Source: Flavobacterium gillisiae (GTDB lineage: Bacteria > Bacteroidota > Bacteroidia > Flavobacteriales > Flavobacteriaceae). From it: 64,000 nt of DNA. The notes beneath the pieces are model-generated. The model worked only from the letters and a program-made list of their open reading frames with translations, ran no database searches and was not told the origin of the DNA. This document shows positions 44,420 through 52,046 of the stretch, piece after piece; positions within the stretch are counted from its first letter, which is position 1; the number at the start of each line of letters is the position of its first letter. The DNA is taken from positions 186,001 to 250,000 of the forward strand of contig NZ_FNRD01000002.1 of assembly GCF_900107635.1 (NCBI RefSeq), in the 5' to 3' direction. A program made the translations under genes and the position numbers.

Positions 44420-45047
44420 AATAAGAAAACAATGGTTCTTCATGTTGGTTATGATAATTACCTCATTTGACGGTCATGCGCACCAGCCTGATTTATCTAC
44501 TGCCGTACTCTCTAAAACAGATACCGGAAAATACATCTTGCAAATCACGACTTCGCTATCAGCGTTTGAAGGCGAAATAGATTATCTGTATTCAAAAGAA
44601 GGATATAAAACTCCAGAGGATTTCAAGAAATTAGTTGTTGATCATTTTCATAAAAACGTATTTTTTATAGTCAACGAAAAAGATACTTTAAAATTTGGAA
44701 AACCACTAATTATCCTTGGTCACGAATCAAAATTAATCGTAGAAATACTCAATATCCCTAAAAAAATTTTTGCTTTTTATTTTAAGAATACCATGTTTAA
44801 AGATATGCCTCACAACCAGATGGCAATGATTATGCTCGTTGATGGGTTCCCGAAGGCACAATATGTTTTAGAAAACACAAATGAGCAAACTGTTCAATTA
44901 GAATTAAAAAAAGGAACTTGGATAGCTGTAGAAAAAACCGAATTGATAATTAAAAAATATAGTTTGATTCTTTTCTTCTTACTGCTATTAACGATGCCTT
45001 GGTTGTATGTGCGTTTTATAGATAAGAAACATTTAAAAACACAGTAA
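44409..45047 (+). CDS. Exported protein with C-terminal membrane anchor, coupled to the YHYH gene
   Basis: A 212-residue protein. A signal peptide (MRYKIRKQWFFMLVMIITSF, then DGHA) is followed by a beta-rich soluble domain and a C-terminal helix (LILFFLLLLTMPWLYVRF) with a basic tail. This would place it in the periplasm, anchored to the inner membrane. The start ATG at 44409 overlaps the YHYH gene by 11 bases; ATG 44400 is possible. The frame extends upstream to 44310 but only inside the YHYH gene. The domain loosely recalls the N-terminal domain of HupE/UreJ-like proteins or DUF6702, with low certainty. Confidence 0.68.
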   Translation: MRYKIRKQWFFMLVMIITSFDGHAHQPDLSTAVLSKTDTGKYILQITTSLSAFEGEIDYLYSKEGYKTPEDFKKLVVDHFHKNVFFIVNEKDTLKFGKPLIILGHESKLIVEILNIPKKIFAFYFKNTMFKDMPHNQMAMIMLVDGFPKAQYVLENTNEQTVQLELKKGTWIAVEKTELIIKKYSLILFFLLLLTMPWLYVRFIDKKHLKTQ

Positions 45048-45070
45048 CAAAGTAAACGATTGGTTATTGA

Positions 45071-45114
45071 AAAACACTGCTGACTTCCCAAAATAGGAAT
45101 TTCAGCAGTGTTTT
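45071..45114 (+). terminator. Terminator after the YHYH operon
   Basis: A 13-base-pair stem (AAAACACTGCTGA with TCAGCAGTGTTTT) plus an inner TTCC/GGAA pair is followed by a T-run, 23 bases after the stop. Confidence 0.9.
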
Positions 45115-45141
45115 TTATTTTAGTGCATATTGGCTTAGCTT

Positions 45142-45251
45142 ATTTCTAGCCCAGATAGCAGCGGCATCCTCTTGCGGTAGCGCTAGCGGACACAAGAGAT
45201 ATAGCGGATAGCTGGACACGAGCGAAGCGAACTGACGAAGTAAATAGCTCC
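45142..45251 (-). repeat. Structured hairpin element, copy B
   Basis: On the minus strand it begins GGAGCTATTTA and ends CTGCTATCTGGGCTAGAAAT, the same ends as copy A at 38241-38326. After the first ten bases it has an extra segment of about 20 bases that includes GTTCGCTTCGCTCG. The inner stem pairs ATCTCTTG with CAAGAGGAT, leaving one base unpaired at the same point as in copy A. The cap is CCGCTAGCGCTACCG. Confidence 0.75.
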
Positions 45252-45256
45252 AAAAA

Positions 45257-45288
45257 ACTTTGGAACTAAGAAACTTTGGAACTAAGAA
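45257..45288 (+). repeat. Two tandem 16-base repeats upstream of trhO
   Basis: AACTTTGGAACTAAGA occurs twice in tandem, followed by a third, partial unit AACTTTG. The TTTG of the partial unit is the -33 element of the trhO promoter. Confidence 0.7.
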
Positions 45289-45290
45289 AC

Positions 45291-45321
45291 TTTGCCACTT
45301 AGTCCCTTTTCCGTACTTTTG
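45291..45321 (+). promoter_or_regulatory. Promoter of trhO
   Basis: TTTG at 45291-45294, a 19-base spacer and TACTTTTG at 45314-45321: exact matches at both elements and in spacing. It lies 35 bases before the ATG. Confidence 0.68.
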
Positions 45322-45356
45322 CAAAAATAATTTTTCACACTTAAACCGTTTATAGC

Positions 45357-46733
45357 ATGCAACTGTATAACACTTTAAGCGCAGAAGAAAGAGCCATCAT
45401 GATTGATGATGCCGGAAAACAGAGACTTACTTTGTCGTTCTATGCTTATGCGCAAATTCAAGATCCAACACAATTTCGTAACGATTTATTCCGTGCTTGG
45501 GACCCGCTAGTGGTTCTTGGTCGTATTTATGTGGCCAAAGAAGGAATAAATGCTCAGTTATCGCTTCCCGCAGATAATTTTTATGCTTTTAAGGATACAA
45601 TTGAAGCCTACGATTTTATGCAAGGAATTCGACTGAATATTGCCGTGGAGCATGACGACCACTCGTTTTTGAAATTAACCGTTAAAGTGCGTGACAAGAT
45701 TGTTGCTGATGGTTTGAATGACGAGACTTTTGATGTGACCAACATTGGAGTGCATTTAAAAGCGAAGGAATTCAACACTATTTTAGACGATCCCAATACC
45801 ATTGTGGTTGATTTCAGAAATCACTACGAGAGTGAAATTGGCTATTTTAAAGGAGCGATTACACCTGATGTAGATACTTTTCGCGAATCATTGCCTATTA
45901 TAAACGAGCAATTACAAGATTTTAAAGAAGATAAAAACTTGGTGATGTATTGCACCGGAGGAATTCGTTGTGAGAAGGCTTCGGCTTATTTTAAACACCA
46001 AGGTTTTAAAAATGTATACCAACTAGAAGGTGGAATTATTAATTACGCCAAACAAATCAAGGAAGAAAACTTAGAGAGTAAATTCATTGGTAAAAACTTT
46101 GTATTTGATCACCGCTTAGGCGAAAGAATTACAGACGATATTGTATCTAAATGCCACCAATGTGGAAAACCTTGTGATGTACACACCAATTGCATCAACG
46201 AAGGTTGTCATTTACTTTTTATCCAATGTGAAGAATGTGCACAAGCCATGCAAGGTTGTTGTTCACAAGACTGCGTAGATGTGATTCATTTGCCAGAAGA
46301 AGAGCAAAAAGCGATTCGTCGTGGGGTGAAAAACGGCAATAAGATTTTCAAAAAAGGAAAATCGGATGTGTTGACTTTCAAGAATCGAGAAGCGAATCTT
46401 GATCCTTTGGCGGCAGTTCCTAACCTTGCTGATTTAACAAAATCGAAAGCGTTGGCTAAAAAGCAACCAAAAATCAAGAAACAATACATTGGGAACGGAA
46501 CGCATTTTTATCCAAAACCAAGTATTGGTCAATTTTCTATCGAAGAAAATGAAATCAACGTGGGTGATACTATCATGATTAAAGGAATGACTACTGGTGA
46601 ACAACAACTAGTAATTACTGAAATGCAAGTGAATGATGTGAAGGCTGACAAAGCAGTTGCGGGAGATGTTTGTACTTTTCAATTGCCATTTAGAATTCGA
46701 TTATCAGATAAATTATATAAGGTTTTAAACTAG
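45357..46733 (+). CDS. trhO: tRNA uridine(34) hydroxylase TrhO with C-terminal extension
   Basis: Rhodanese-domain enzyme that hydroxylates U34 of some tRNAs with O2, 458 residues; family members are usually 300-350. The N-terminal acylphosphatase-like domain (RLTLSFYAYAQI to about 130) precedes the rhodanese domain with catalytic Cys199 in MYCTGGIRCEKAS. Then a Cys-rich zinc-type module (CHQCGKPCDVHTNC to CCSQDCVDV) follows. The last 80 residues (GTHFYPKPSIG, VGDTIMIKGMTTGEQQ, RLSDKLYKVLN) look like an EF-Tu domain 2/U32 C-terminal barrel. The sequence encoding residues 399-458 and the terminator recurs at 51681-51924. Confidence 0.92.
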   Translation: MQLYNTLSAEERAIMIDDAGKQRLTLSFYAYAQIQDPTQFRNDLFRAWDPLVVLGRIYVAKEGINAQLSLPADNFYAFKDTIEAYDFMQGIRLNIAVEHDDHSFLKLTVKVRDKIVADGLNDETFDVTNIGVHLKAKEFNTILDDPNTIVVDFRNHYESEIGYFKGAITPDVDTFRESLPIINEQLQDFKEDKNLVMYCTGGIRCEKASAYFKHQGFKNVYQLEGGIINYAKQIKEENLESKFIGKNFVFDHRLGERITDDIVSKCHQCGKPCDVHTNCINEGCHLLFIQCEECAQAMQGCCSQDCVDVIHLPEEEQKAIRRGVKNGNKIFKKGKSDVLTFKNREANLDPLAAVPNLADLTKSKALAKKQPKIKKQYIGNGTHFYPKPSIGQFSIEENEINVGDTIMIKGMTTGEQQLVITEMQVNDVKADKAVAGDVCTFQLPFRIRLSDKLYKVLN

Positions 46734-46794
46734 TATTTATAACCTTACGTTCCAAAAAAGCCTATTTCATCTACTTGAAATAGGCTTTTTTTTA
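46551..46794 (+). repeat. 244-base direct repeat, copy 1 (3' end of trhO and terminator)
   Basis: Matches 51681-51924 at 232 of 244 positions with no gaps, at a constant offset of 5130 bases. It contains the last 61 codons of trhO including the stop, the spacer and the whole terminator. Confidence 0.97.
46754..46791 (+). terminator. Terminator after trhO
   Basis: A 16-base-pair stem (46754-46769 with 46776-46791) with loop TCTACT is followed by T. It is duplicated at 51884-51921. Confidence 0.92.
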
Positions 46795-46970
46795 GCGCCT
46801 TTTTTATCTAAAAATTGGATGAACTAATTTTTATCCAAAAAATTAAAAAAAACAGCTCAAATTAGCATTGCTATACTATCAACAACAAAAAGACGTAATT
46901 ACCGAAAATAAAATGTTAAATATTGTTAAATTGTCTTAGATTTACTTAAACTAATTCAAATTAACTAATC

Positions 46971-49900
46971 ATGAAAAAAAAGTATTTAATTCTTCTACTT
47001 TTATTTTTGGGGATTATTACAAGTTACTCCCAAAACACAACGGTAAAAGGTAAAGTTACAGACGCCAAAGGTTTACCATTACCAGGCGCAAACGTTAATC
47101 TGAAAGGATCTAAGTCCACCGTTGCAACAGATATGGACGGGACTTATCAAATTCAAGCTTCAAACGGAGCGAGTCTGATATTTTCATACATTGGCTTCAA
47201 AAACCAAGAAATCAAAGTTTCTGGAAACACAATCAATGCCTCATTAAAGGAAGATACTGAAACAAAATTAGATGAAGTTGTTGTAACGGCAATGGGGATT
47301 AAAAACAAAACCAAATCACTAGGTTACGCCAATCAAACCATCAAAGCATCAGATATTGAGCGTCCTGGTCAATTGAATGCACTACAATCACTACAAGGAA
47401 GCATCTCTGGTGTTACAATCAGTAAAACTTCTGGAGAAGCTGGTGGAGGAGTCGACATCTTAATTAGAGGGGTTTCCTCTTTGAGTACAGGAAGTAATAA
47501 CCAACCTTTAATTGTTATCGACGGTAATCCCGTAAACAATAGCACAATATCTGGAAATGTATTGTCGAGCGCCAATAATTCTTCTCCGGGAAGTAATGAG
47601 CAATTTGGTTTTTCAAACCGATCCATCGATATAAATCCAAATGATATCGAAAGCTATACCGTACTTAAAGGAGCGGGAGCAACAGCACTTTATGGAATTT
47701 TGGCAGGTAATGGAGTTATAATCATTACTACTAAAAAAGGAAAAGAAGGCAAAACAAGAGTAAACATTTCATCTAGTGTAACGATGAGCGACGTAAACAA
47801 ATACCCTGAATTGCAATCAAAATGGAGAGAGGGATCTAGTTTAACACCAAGAGTATTGAGCATGAATGCCACTACACCTTCCGGAATTTCATTTTACCCA
47901 GGATTTACTTCGGCCTTCCAGAGTAATGGCCCTGCCTATTCAAGTACAGATGATGCTAGCATCAAATTCAGACATTTCTACAAAGATTTTTTTAAAACAG
48001 GGATTAACACTACTAACAATATTAGCCTAAGTGGAGGAACTGAAAAAATGAATTATTACGTTTCTGCTTCGACTAGTAAAGACGAAGGAATTGTTCCTAA
48101 TACTGACTATGCTAGAAAAACATTAAAATTTAATGGCGGGTACAAACTATCAGAGAATTTAAAATTAGGAACTTCAGTTTCTTATGCAAATTCAGGAGGA
48201 TCACGCGCAAACACCGGCGACAAATCGATAATGAGTTCACTATCTTATTGGTCCCCATCAATATATGTTAATGATTATTTAACTAAAGCTGGAGCCGAAA
48301 AAGACTGGACTTCTGGGATTATCGACCAACCGGTTTATTTTGCTAAGACAAGTAATCTAAATGACAATGTAGATCGTTGGATTGCTTCGGCCGACTTAAA
48401 TTGGCAAGCTAAATCTTGGTTAAACATAACTTACAGAGGAAGTGTTGATAATTATGCCGAAAGTAGAAATAGATATGCTGGTCCTGACTTAGACCCTGGC
48501 TCCCCTGTTAACGGGTTTATCGTAAACGAAAAGATCAACTTCAAAGGATTGAATTCAGATTTCCTAGTCTCTGCCACTAAAAAATTCGGAGATTTTAATA
48601 CTTCGGCAATGATTGGTAATCAAATTTTTGAAACCAACTCTGACTACAGTTTATCAAGAGGTGAAGGTTTGCTTTTATCGAACTTTAACAATATTGCAAA
48701 CACCATTAATAAATATGCGGCTCAAACCAATGAGGTTGTTAGAACCGTAGGTTACTTTACAGAGTTAAAAGCCGATTATAAGGAACGCATTTTCTTAGCA
48801 GCAACAGGACGAAGAGATTATGCTTCTACTCTGCCTGCCGCAAATCGCGCATTCAATTACTTCTCTTCAAATCTTGCATTTGTATTTCATGATTTGATTG
48901 ACAAAGAAGGAAGCGTCCTTTCCTTTGGAAAACTACGTGGTTCTTGGGCGCAAGTAGGTAAAATTCCACCATTTGGTATAGGAAGATACAGCTATCCAGA
49001 TATCCCTTTTAATGGTGTTGGCGGCGTAAGTATTGGAACCGTAGATTCTGATCCAAATATAAAAGCTGAGATTGTAACAACAACAGAGATGGGTACAGAC
49101 TTACGTTTCTTCAACAATCGCATTCGTTTAGAATATACTTATTTTGATAGAAAAAGTGATGGACAAATCCTAAAAGTTACCTTGCCTCAAAGTACTGGTT
49201 TAACAGGAACTTGGACTAACTCAGGTTCATTGCAAACAACTGGACACGAACTAACATTGGCTGCTGATATTTTTAAAAACAAAGACTTTACTTGGACTAC
49301 CATAGCTAATTTTACTGCTTACAAAACAGAAGTTTTAACATTGCCATTTGACAATATTGACTTTGCTTACAATGGTGGTGCCGATATATATTCTCGAATA
49401 AAAGTGGGAGATGCCGCAGGTTCATTATACGGTAGAACTTGGACTTATGTAAATGGTCAAAGATTAATAGGCACAAATGGATTACCCGTAATTGCAAAAG
49501 ATACGAACGGAGCAGTTCTTTATTCTAAAGTTGGAAACGCGTTCCCAGACTATGTAGTTACGCTTAACAACAACTTCAAATATAAAAATTGGGATTTAGC
49601 GTTTATGTTTGAGTACAAAAAAGGAGGAGAAGGATTTGATCCAGCAGAAAGAAACGGGATTAGAAACGGGATTCTAAAAATGACCGAGGACAGAAACCAC
49701 ACTCAAGTTTTAGAAGGTGTAAAAGCAGATGGAACTCAAAACAACACACCAGTAACGATTGACGGAAACAGCTATTACAGAAACACAATTATCAATCAAG
49801 CTTCGGAAATATTGATTCAAGACACTTCATGGTTGAAACTTAGAAATGTATCATTAACCTACAATTTAGCATCAGATTTAACGTCAAAATTAAAACTATC

Positions 49901-50069
49901 AAACGCTTCTTTCTCTGTAAGTGGAAATAACTTTTTGCTATGGACTCCTTTTAGAGGGTTTGATCCAGAAGGACAACAATTTGGTTCAGGAAGTAATGTA
50001 TATGGTTTCTCTGGTTTAAACATCCCTTTAACACAATCTTATACATTGGGCTTAAACATTGGTTTTTAA
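46971..50069 (+). CDS. SusC/RagA-family TonB-linked outer-membrane transporter
   Basis: Outer-membrane importer of 1032 residues working with the SusD-like lipoprotein encoded next. Signal peptide MKKKYLILLLLFLGIITSYS, then a carboxypeptidase-regulatory-like domain (about 22-105, TVKGKVTDAKGLPLPGANVN), the SusC box LDEVVVTAMGIKNKTKSLGY, a plug (SIDINPNDIESYTVLKGAGA) and a large barrel ending YTLGLNIGF. The substrate is open: glycans and peptides are both known in the family. No glycosidase, sensor or sigma/anti-sigma pair accompanies it. It lies between two copies of the trhO 3' end, which suggests it was inserted as a cassette. Confidence 0.95.
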   Translation: MKKKYLILLLLFLGIITSYSQNTTVKGKVTDAKGLPLPGANVNLKGSKSTVATDMDGTYQIQASNGASLIFSYIGFKNQEIKVSGNTINASLKEDTETKLDEVVVTAMGIKNKTKSLGYANQTIKASDIERPGQLNALQSLQGSISGVTISKTSGEAGGGVDILIRGVSSLSTGSNNQPLIVIDGNPVNNSTISGNVLSSANNSSPGSNEQFGFSNRSIDINPNDIESYTVLKGAGATALYGILAGNGVIIITTKKGKEGKTRVNISSSVTMSDVNKYPELQSKWREGSSLTPRVLSMNATTPSGISFYPGFTSAFQSNGPAYSSTDDASIKFRHFYKDFFKTGINTTNNISLSGGTEKMNYYVSASTSKDEGIVPNTDYARKTLKFNGGYKLSENLKLGTSVSYANSGGSRANTGDKSIMSSLSYWSPSIYVNDYLTKAGAEKDWTSGIIDQPVYFAKTSNLNDNVDRWIASADLNWQAKSWLNITYRGSVDNYAESRNRYAGPDLDPGSPVNGFIVNEKINFKGLNSDFLVSATKKFGDFNTSAMIGNQIFETNSDYSLSRGEGLLLSNFNNIANTINKYAAQTNEVVRTVGYFTELKADYKERIFLAATGRRDYASTLPAANRAFNYFSSNLAFVFHDLIDKEGSVLSFGKLRGSWAQVGKIPPFGIGRYSYPDIPFNGVGGVSIGTVDSDPNIKAEIVTTTEMGTDLRFFNNRIRLEYTYFDRKSDGQILKVTLPQSTGLTGTWTNSGSLQTTGHELTLAADIFKNKDFTWTTIANFTAYKTEVLTLPFDNIDFAYNGGADIYSRIKVGDAAGSLYGRTWTYVNGQRLIGTNGLPVIAKDTNGAVLYSKVGNAFPDYVVTLNNNFKYKNWDLAFMFEYKKGGEGFDPAERNGIRNGILKMTEDRNHTQVLEGVKADGTQNNTPVTIDGNSYYRNTIINQASEILIQDTSWLKLRNVSLTYNLASDLTSKLKLSNASFSVSGNNFLLWTPFRGFDPEGQQFGSGSNVYGFSGLNIPLTQSYTLGLNIGF

Positions 50070-50089
50070 TCTATTAAACGAAACAAATT

Positions 50090-51610
50090 ATGAAAAATAT
50101 ACTTAAAATTGCTAGCGTTTTAACTTTAGTAATCTCCATTTATAGTTGCAGTGATAGCTATTATGACACAAATCTCCCAAGCAACTCTGTTTCAACTGAA
50201 TCTGTTGCTATTAATAACATTTTGCCTTCTGCTATTCAAGCTACGATGAGTGCGCAATATAGTGCCGCTACTAGTTTGGCACAAGTAGATCAACACATTG
50301 CGTCGGCTTTCAATGACCAAAATATTGATAAGCACTATCAAAACTCATTAGATGAATATTGGAGACTAGTTTACTCTAAAGCACTTCCTAATATTAAAAT
50401 TTTAGAAGACAAAGCAAATTCAACAAATTCAAGTCATTACCTCGCTATTGCAAAAGTCTTAAAAGCAATAAACATTGGATTAACAACTGATCTACACGGC
50501 GATGTTCCTTATACCGAAGCAACGCTTGCTGCAACAAATTTTTATCCAAAATACGATGCGCAACAATTAATCTATACTGATGTCATTAAATTATTAGATG
50601 ACGCTATCGTATTATTTTCAACAGCAAACACTTCTATTTACAGTCCTGGCGCTGATGATTTAATCTACAGCGGAAAAGCAGCAAGCTGGACTAAGGCTGC
50701 TTATACTTTCAAAGCTAGATTTCAATTGCATCTAATGAAAGTAAACGGCGGAACCATGACAGCTACAGCGGTTTTAGCAAGCTTATCCAAAGGATTTACA
50801 GCAAATAGCGATGACTTTCAATTAAAATACAATAGTGTAAATACAAATCCATGGTATCAATCACAATTGGGTTTATCAACTGGAAATCTTACTTTTTATA
50901 TTTCGAATCATTTCATAAGCTACATGAATGGAGGTACTGTATTTCCTTTTGCTTCTTCGTTAGTAAAAATGGATCCAAGAATGCCGCTATTAGTAGATTT
51001 AAATACGTATTCAAGTGCAAGTATTACTGCAGGTCCAGATCCAACCGTAGTGACAAACTACATAGGGTCAACTAATGGTACTGGAGGTACTTCTAAAACT
51101 AAAATCGGCACGCAGTTTTTTTATTCCAAAATCGATTCTCCGCTAGTCTATCTTACCTATGCCGAAGCTAAATTTATCGAAGCGGAAGCACAATTTTTAC
51201 TCGCTGGAGGAAGTCCAACATCTACAGGAACAAATGCGGCTTCTTACTCTGCTTATCTTACTGGAATTGCTGCTAATATGGATAAAATAGGCGTTATAGC
51301 AACTAATAAAAACAACTATTTAGCCGATGCTTCTATCGCAAAAGGAAATACAGCAATTCAATTGAAAGACATTATGAGACAAAAATTCATTGCTTTATTC
51401 TTAAATCCAGAAGCGTTCACTGATTATAGAAGATATGATTTTTCTACAAATGCTTTCAAAAACCTAACCATTCCTGCAAATACAGATCCGTTAAATGGAG
51501 GTAAATGGATAAGAAGATTTGTTTATTCTAACAACGAAAGAAGTGCAAACACAGCAAATTACAATTTGAATTTTAAATCGATGATTACACCTGTTTGGTG
51601 GGATAAATAA
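50090..51610 (+). CDS. SusD/RagB-family nutrient-binding outer-membrane lipoprotein
   Basis: Surface lipoprotein of 506 residues that captures substrate and acts as the lid of the SusC channel. The signal peptide ends in ISIYSC (lipobox Cys20). It belongs to the SusD-like 2 subgroup: an N-terminal helical TPR region (LDEYWRLVYSKALPNIKIL) and the C-terminal half with VYLTYAEAKFIEAEAQFLL, then RRFVYSNNER. It starts 20 bases after the susC stop, so one operon is clear. No enzyme gene follows; the sequence behind it is the duplicated trhO fragment. Confidence 0.95.
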   Translation: MKNILKIASVLTLVISIYSCSDSYYDTNLPSNSVSTESVAINNILPSAIQATMSAQYSAATSLAQVDQHIASAFNDQNIDKHYQNSLDEYWRLVYSKALPNIKILEDKANSTNSSHYLAIAKVLKAINIGLTTDLHGDVPYTEATLAATNFYPKYDAQQLIYTDVIKLLDDAIVLFSTANTSIYSPGADDLIYSGKAASWTKAAYTFKARFQLHLMKVNGGTMTATAVLASLSKGFTANSDDFQLKYNSVNTNPWYQSQLGLSTGNLTFYISNHFISYMNGGTVFPFASSLVKMDPRMPLLVDLNTYSSASITAGPDPTVVTNYIGSTNGTGGTSKTKIGTQFFYSKIDSPLVYLTYAEAKFIEAEAQFLLAGGSPTSTGTNAASYSAYLTGIAANMDKIGVIATNKNNYLADASIAKGNTAIQLKDIMRQKFIALFLNPEAFTDYRRYDFSTNAFKNLTIPANTDPLNGGKWIRRFVYSNNERSANTANYNLNFKSMITPVWWDK

Positions 51611-51630
51611 CATTTAAGTTTCTAGTATAA

Positions 51631-51663
51631 AGCCTCTATTTCAATAAATAAGGAATTGAGGCT
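51631..51663 (+). terminator. Weak hairpin after susD
   Basis: AGCCTC pairs with GAGGCT around an AT-rich loop, followed by ATAGGTTTT. The stem is short and the T-run is poor. Together with the duplicated trhO terminator it would close the susCD transcript. Confidence 0.35.
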
Positions 51664-51680
51664 ATAGGTTTTCATAAAAC

Positions 51681-51924
51681 GAAATCAATGTTGGTGCTAC
51701 TATCATGATTAAAGGAATGACCACTGGTGAACAACAACTAGTTATTACCGAAATGCAAGTAAATGATATAAAAGCTGACAAAGCAGTTGCGGGAGATGTT
51801 CGTACTTTTCAATTGCCATTTAGAATTCGATTATCAGATAAATTATATAAGGTTTTAAACTAGTATTTATAACCTTAAGTTCCAAAAAAGCCTATTTCAT
51901 CTACTTGAAATAGGCTTTTTTTTA
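51681..51924 (+). pseudogene. trhO 3'-end fragment with terminator (direct repeat, copy 2)
   Basis: Encodes the last 60 residues of TrhO in the open frame, with no start codon or promoter of its own, so it is a gene fragment. It has 12 differences from copy 1; 11 are in the coding part and change only three residues (Asp to Ala, Val to Ile, Cys to Arg). The terminator is intact (51884-51921) and now ends the susCD unit. Confidence 0.93.
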
Positions 51925-51956
51925 TAAAAACTTTATTATTTTGAGAAAAGTTAACT

Positions 51957-51989
51957 TTTGCAACTTAAGTTTAAAAAATGCTATCTTTA
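51957..51989 (+). promoter_or_regulatory. Putative promoter of ricT
   Basis: TTTG at 51957-51960, a 21-base spacer and TATCTTTA at 51982-51989 (one mismatch to TAnnTTTG). It lies downstream of the first in-frame ATG at 51978, which supports the later start at 52047. Confidence 0.45.
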
Positions 51990-52046
51990 CACATTAATCT
52001 TTTTAAGAACTTAAGTTGTGCTCGTCACAACACTATATATAAAATT

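Noticed and set aside
38241..45251. Integron with attC sites
   Set aside because: The hairpin elements have unpaired bases in a stem as attC do, but lack the attC core ends, lie in opposite orientation and have no integrase gene nearby.
45257..45293. CRISPR-like repeat
   Set aside because: Units are directly tandem without spacers and no cas genes are near; no CRISPR array was found in the window.
46935..46950. A second MntR-type site before susC (CTTAGATTTACTTAAA)
   Set aside because: It resembles the operator at 30719 in base content, but its arms do not pair well and it may merely reflect a degenerate -7 box.
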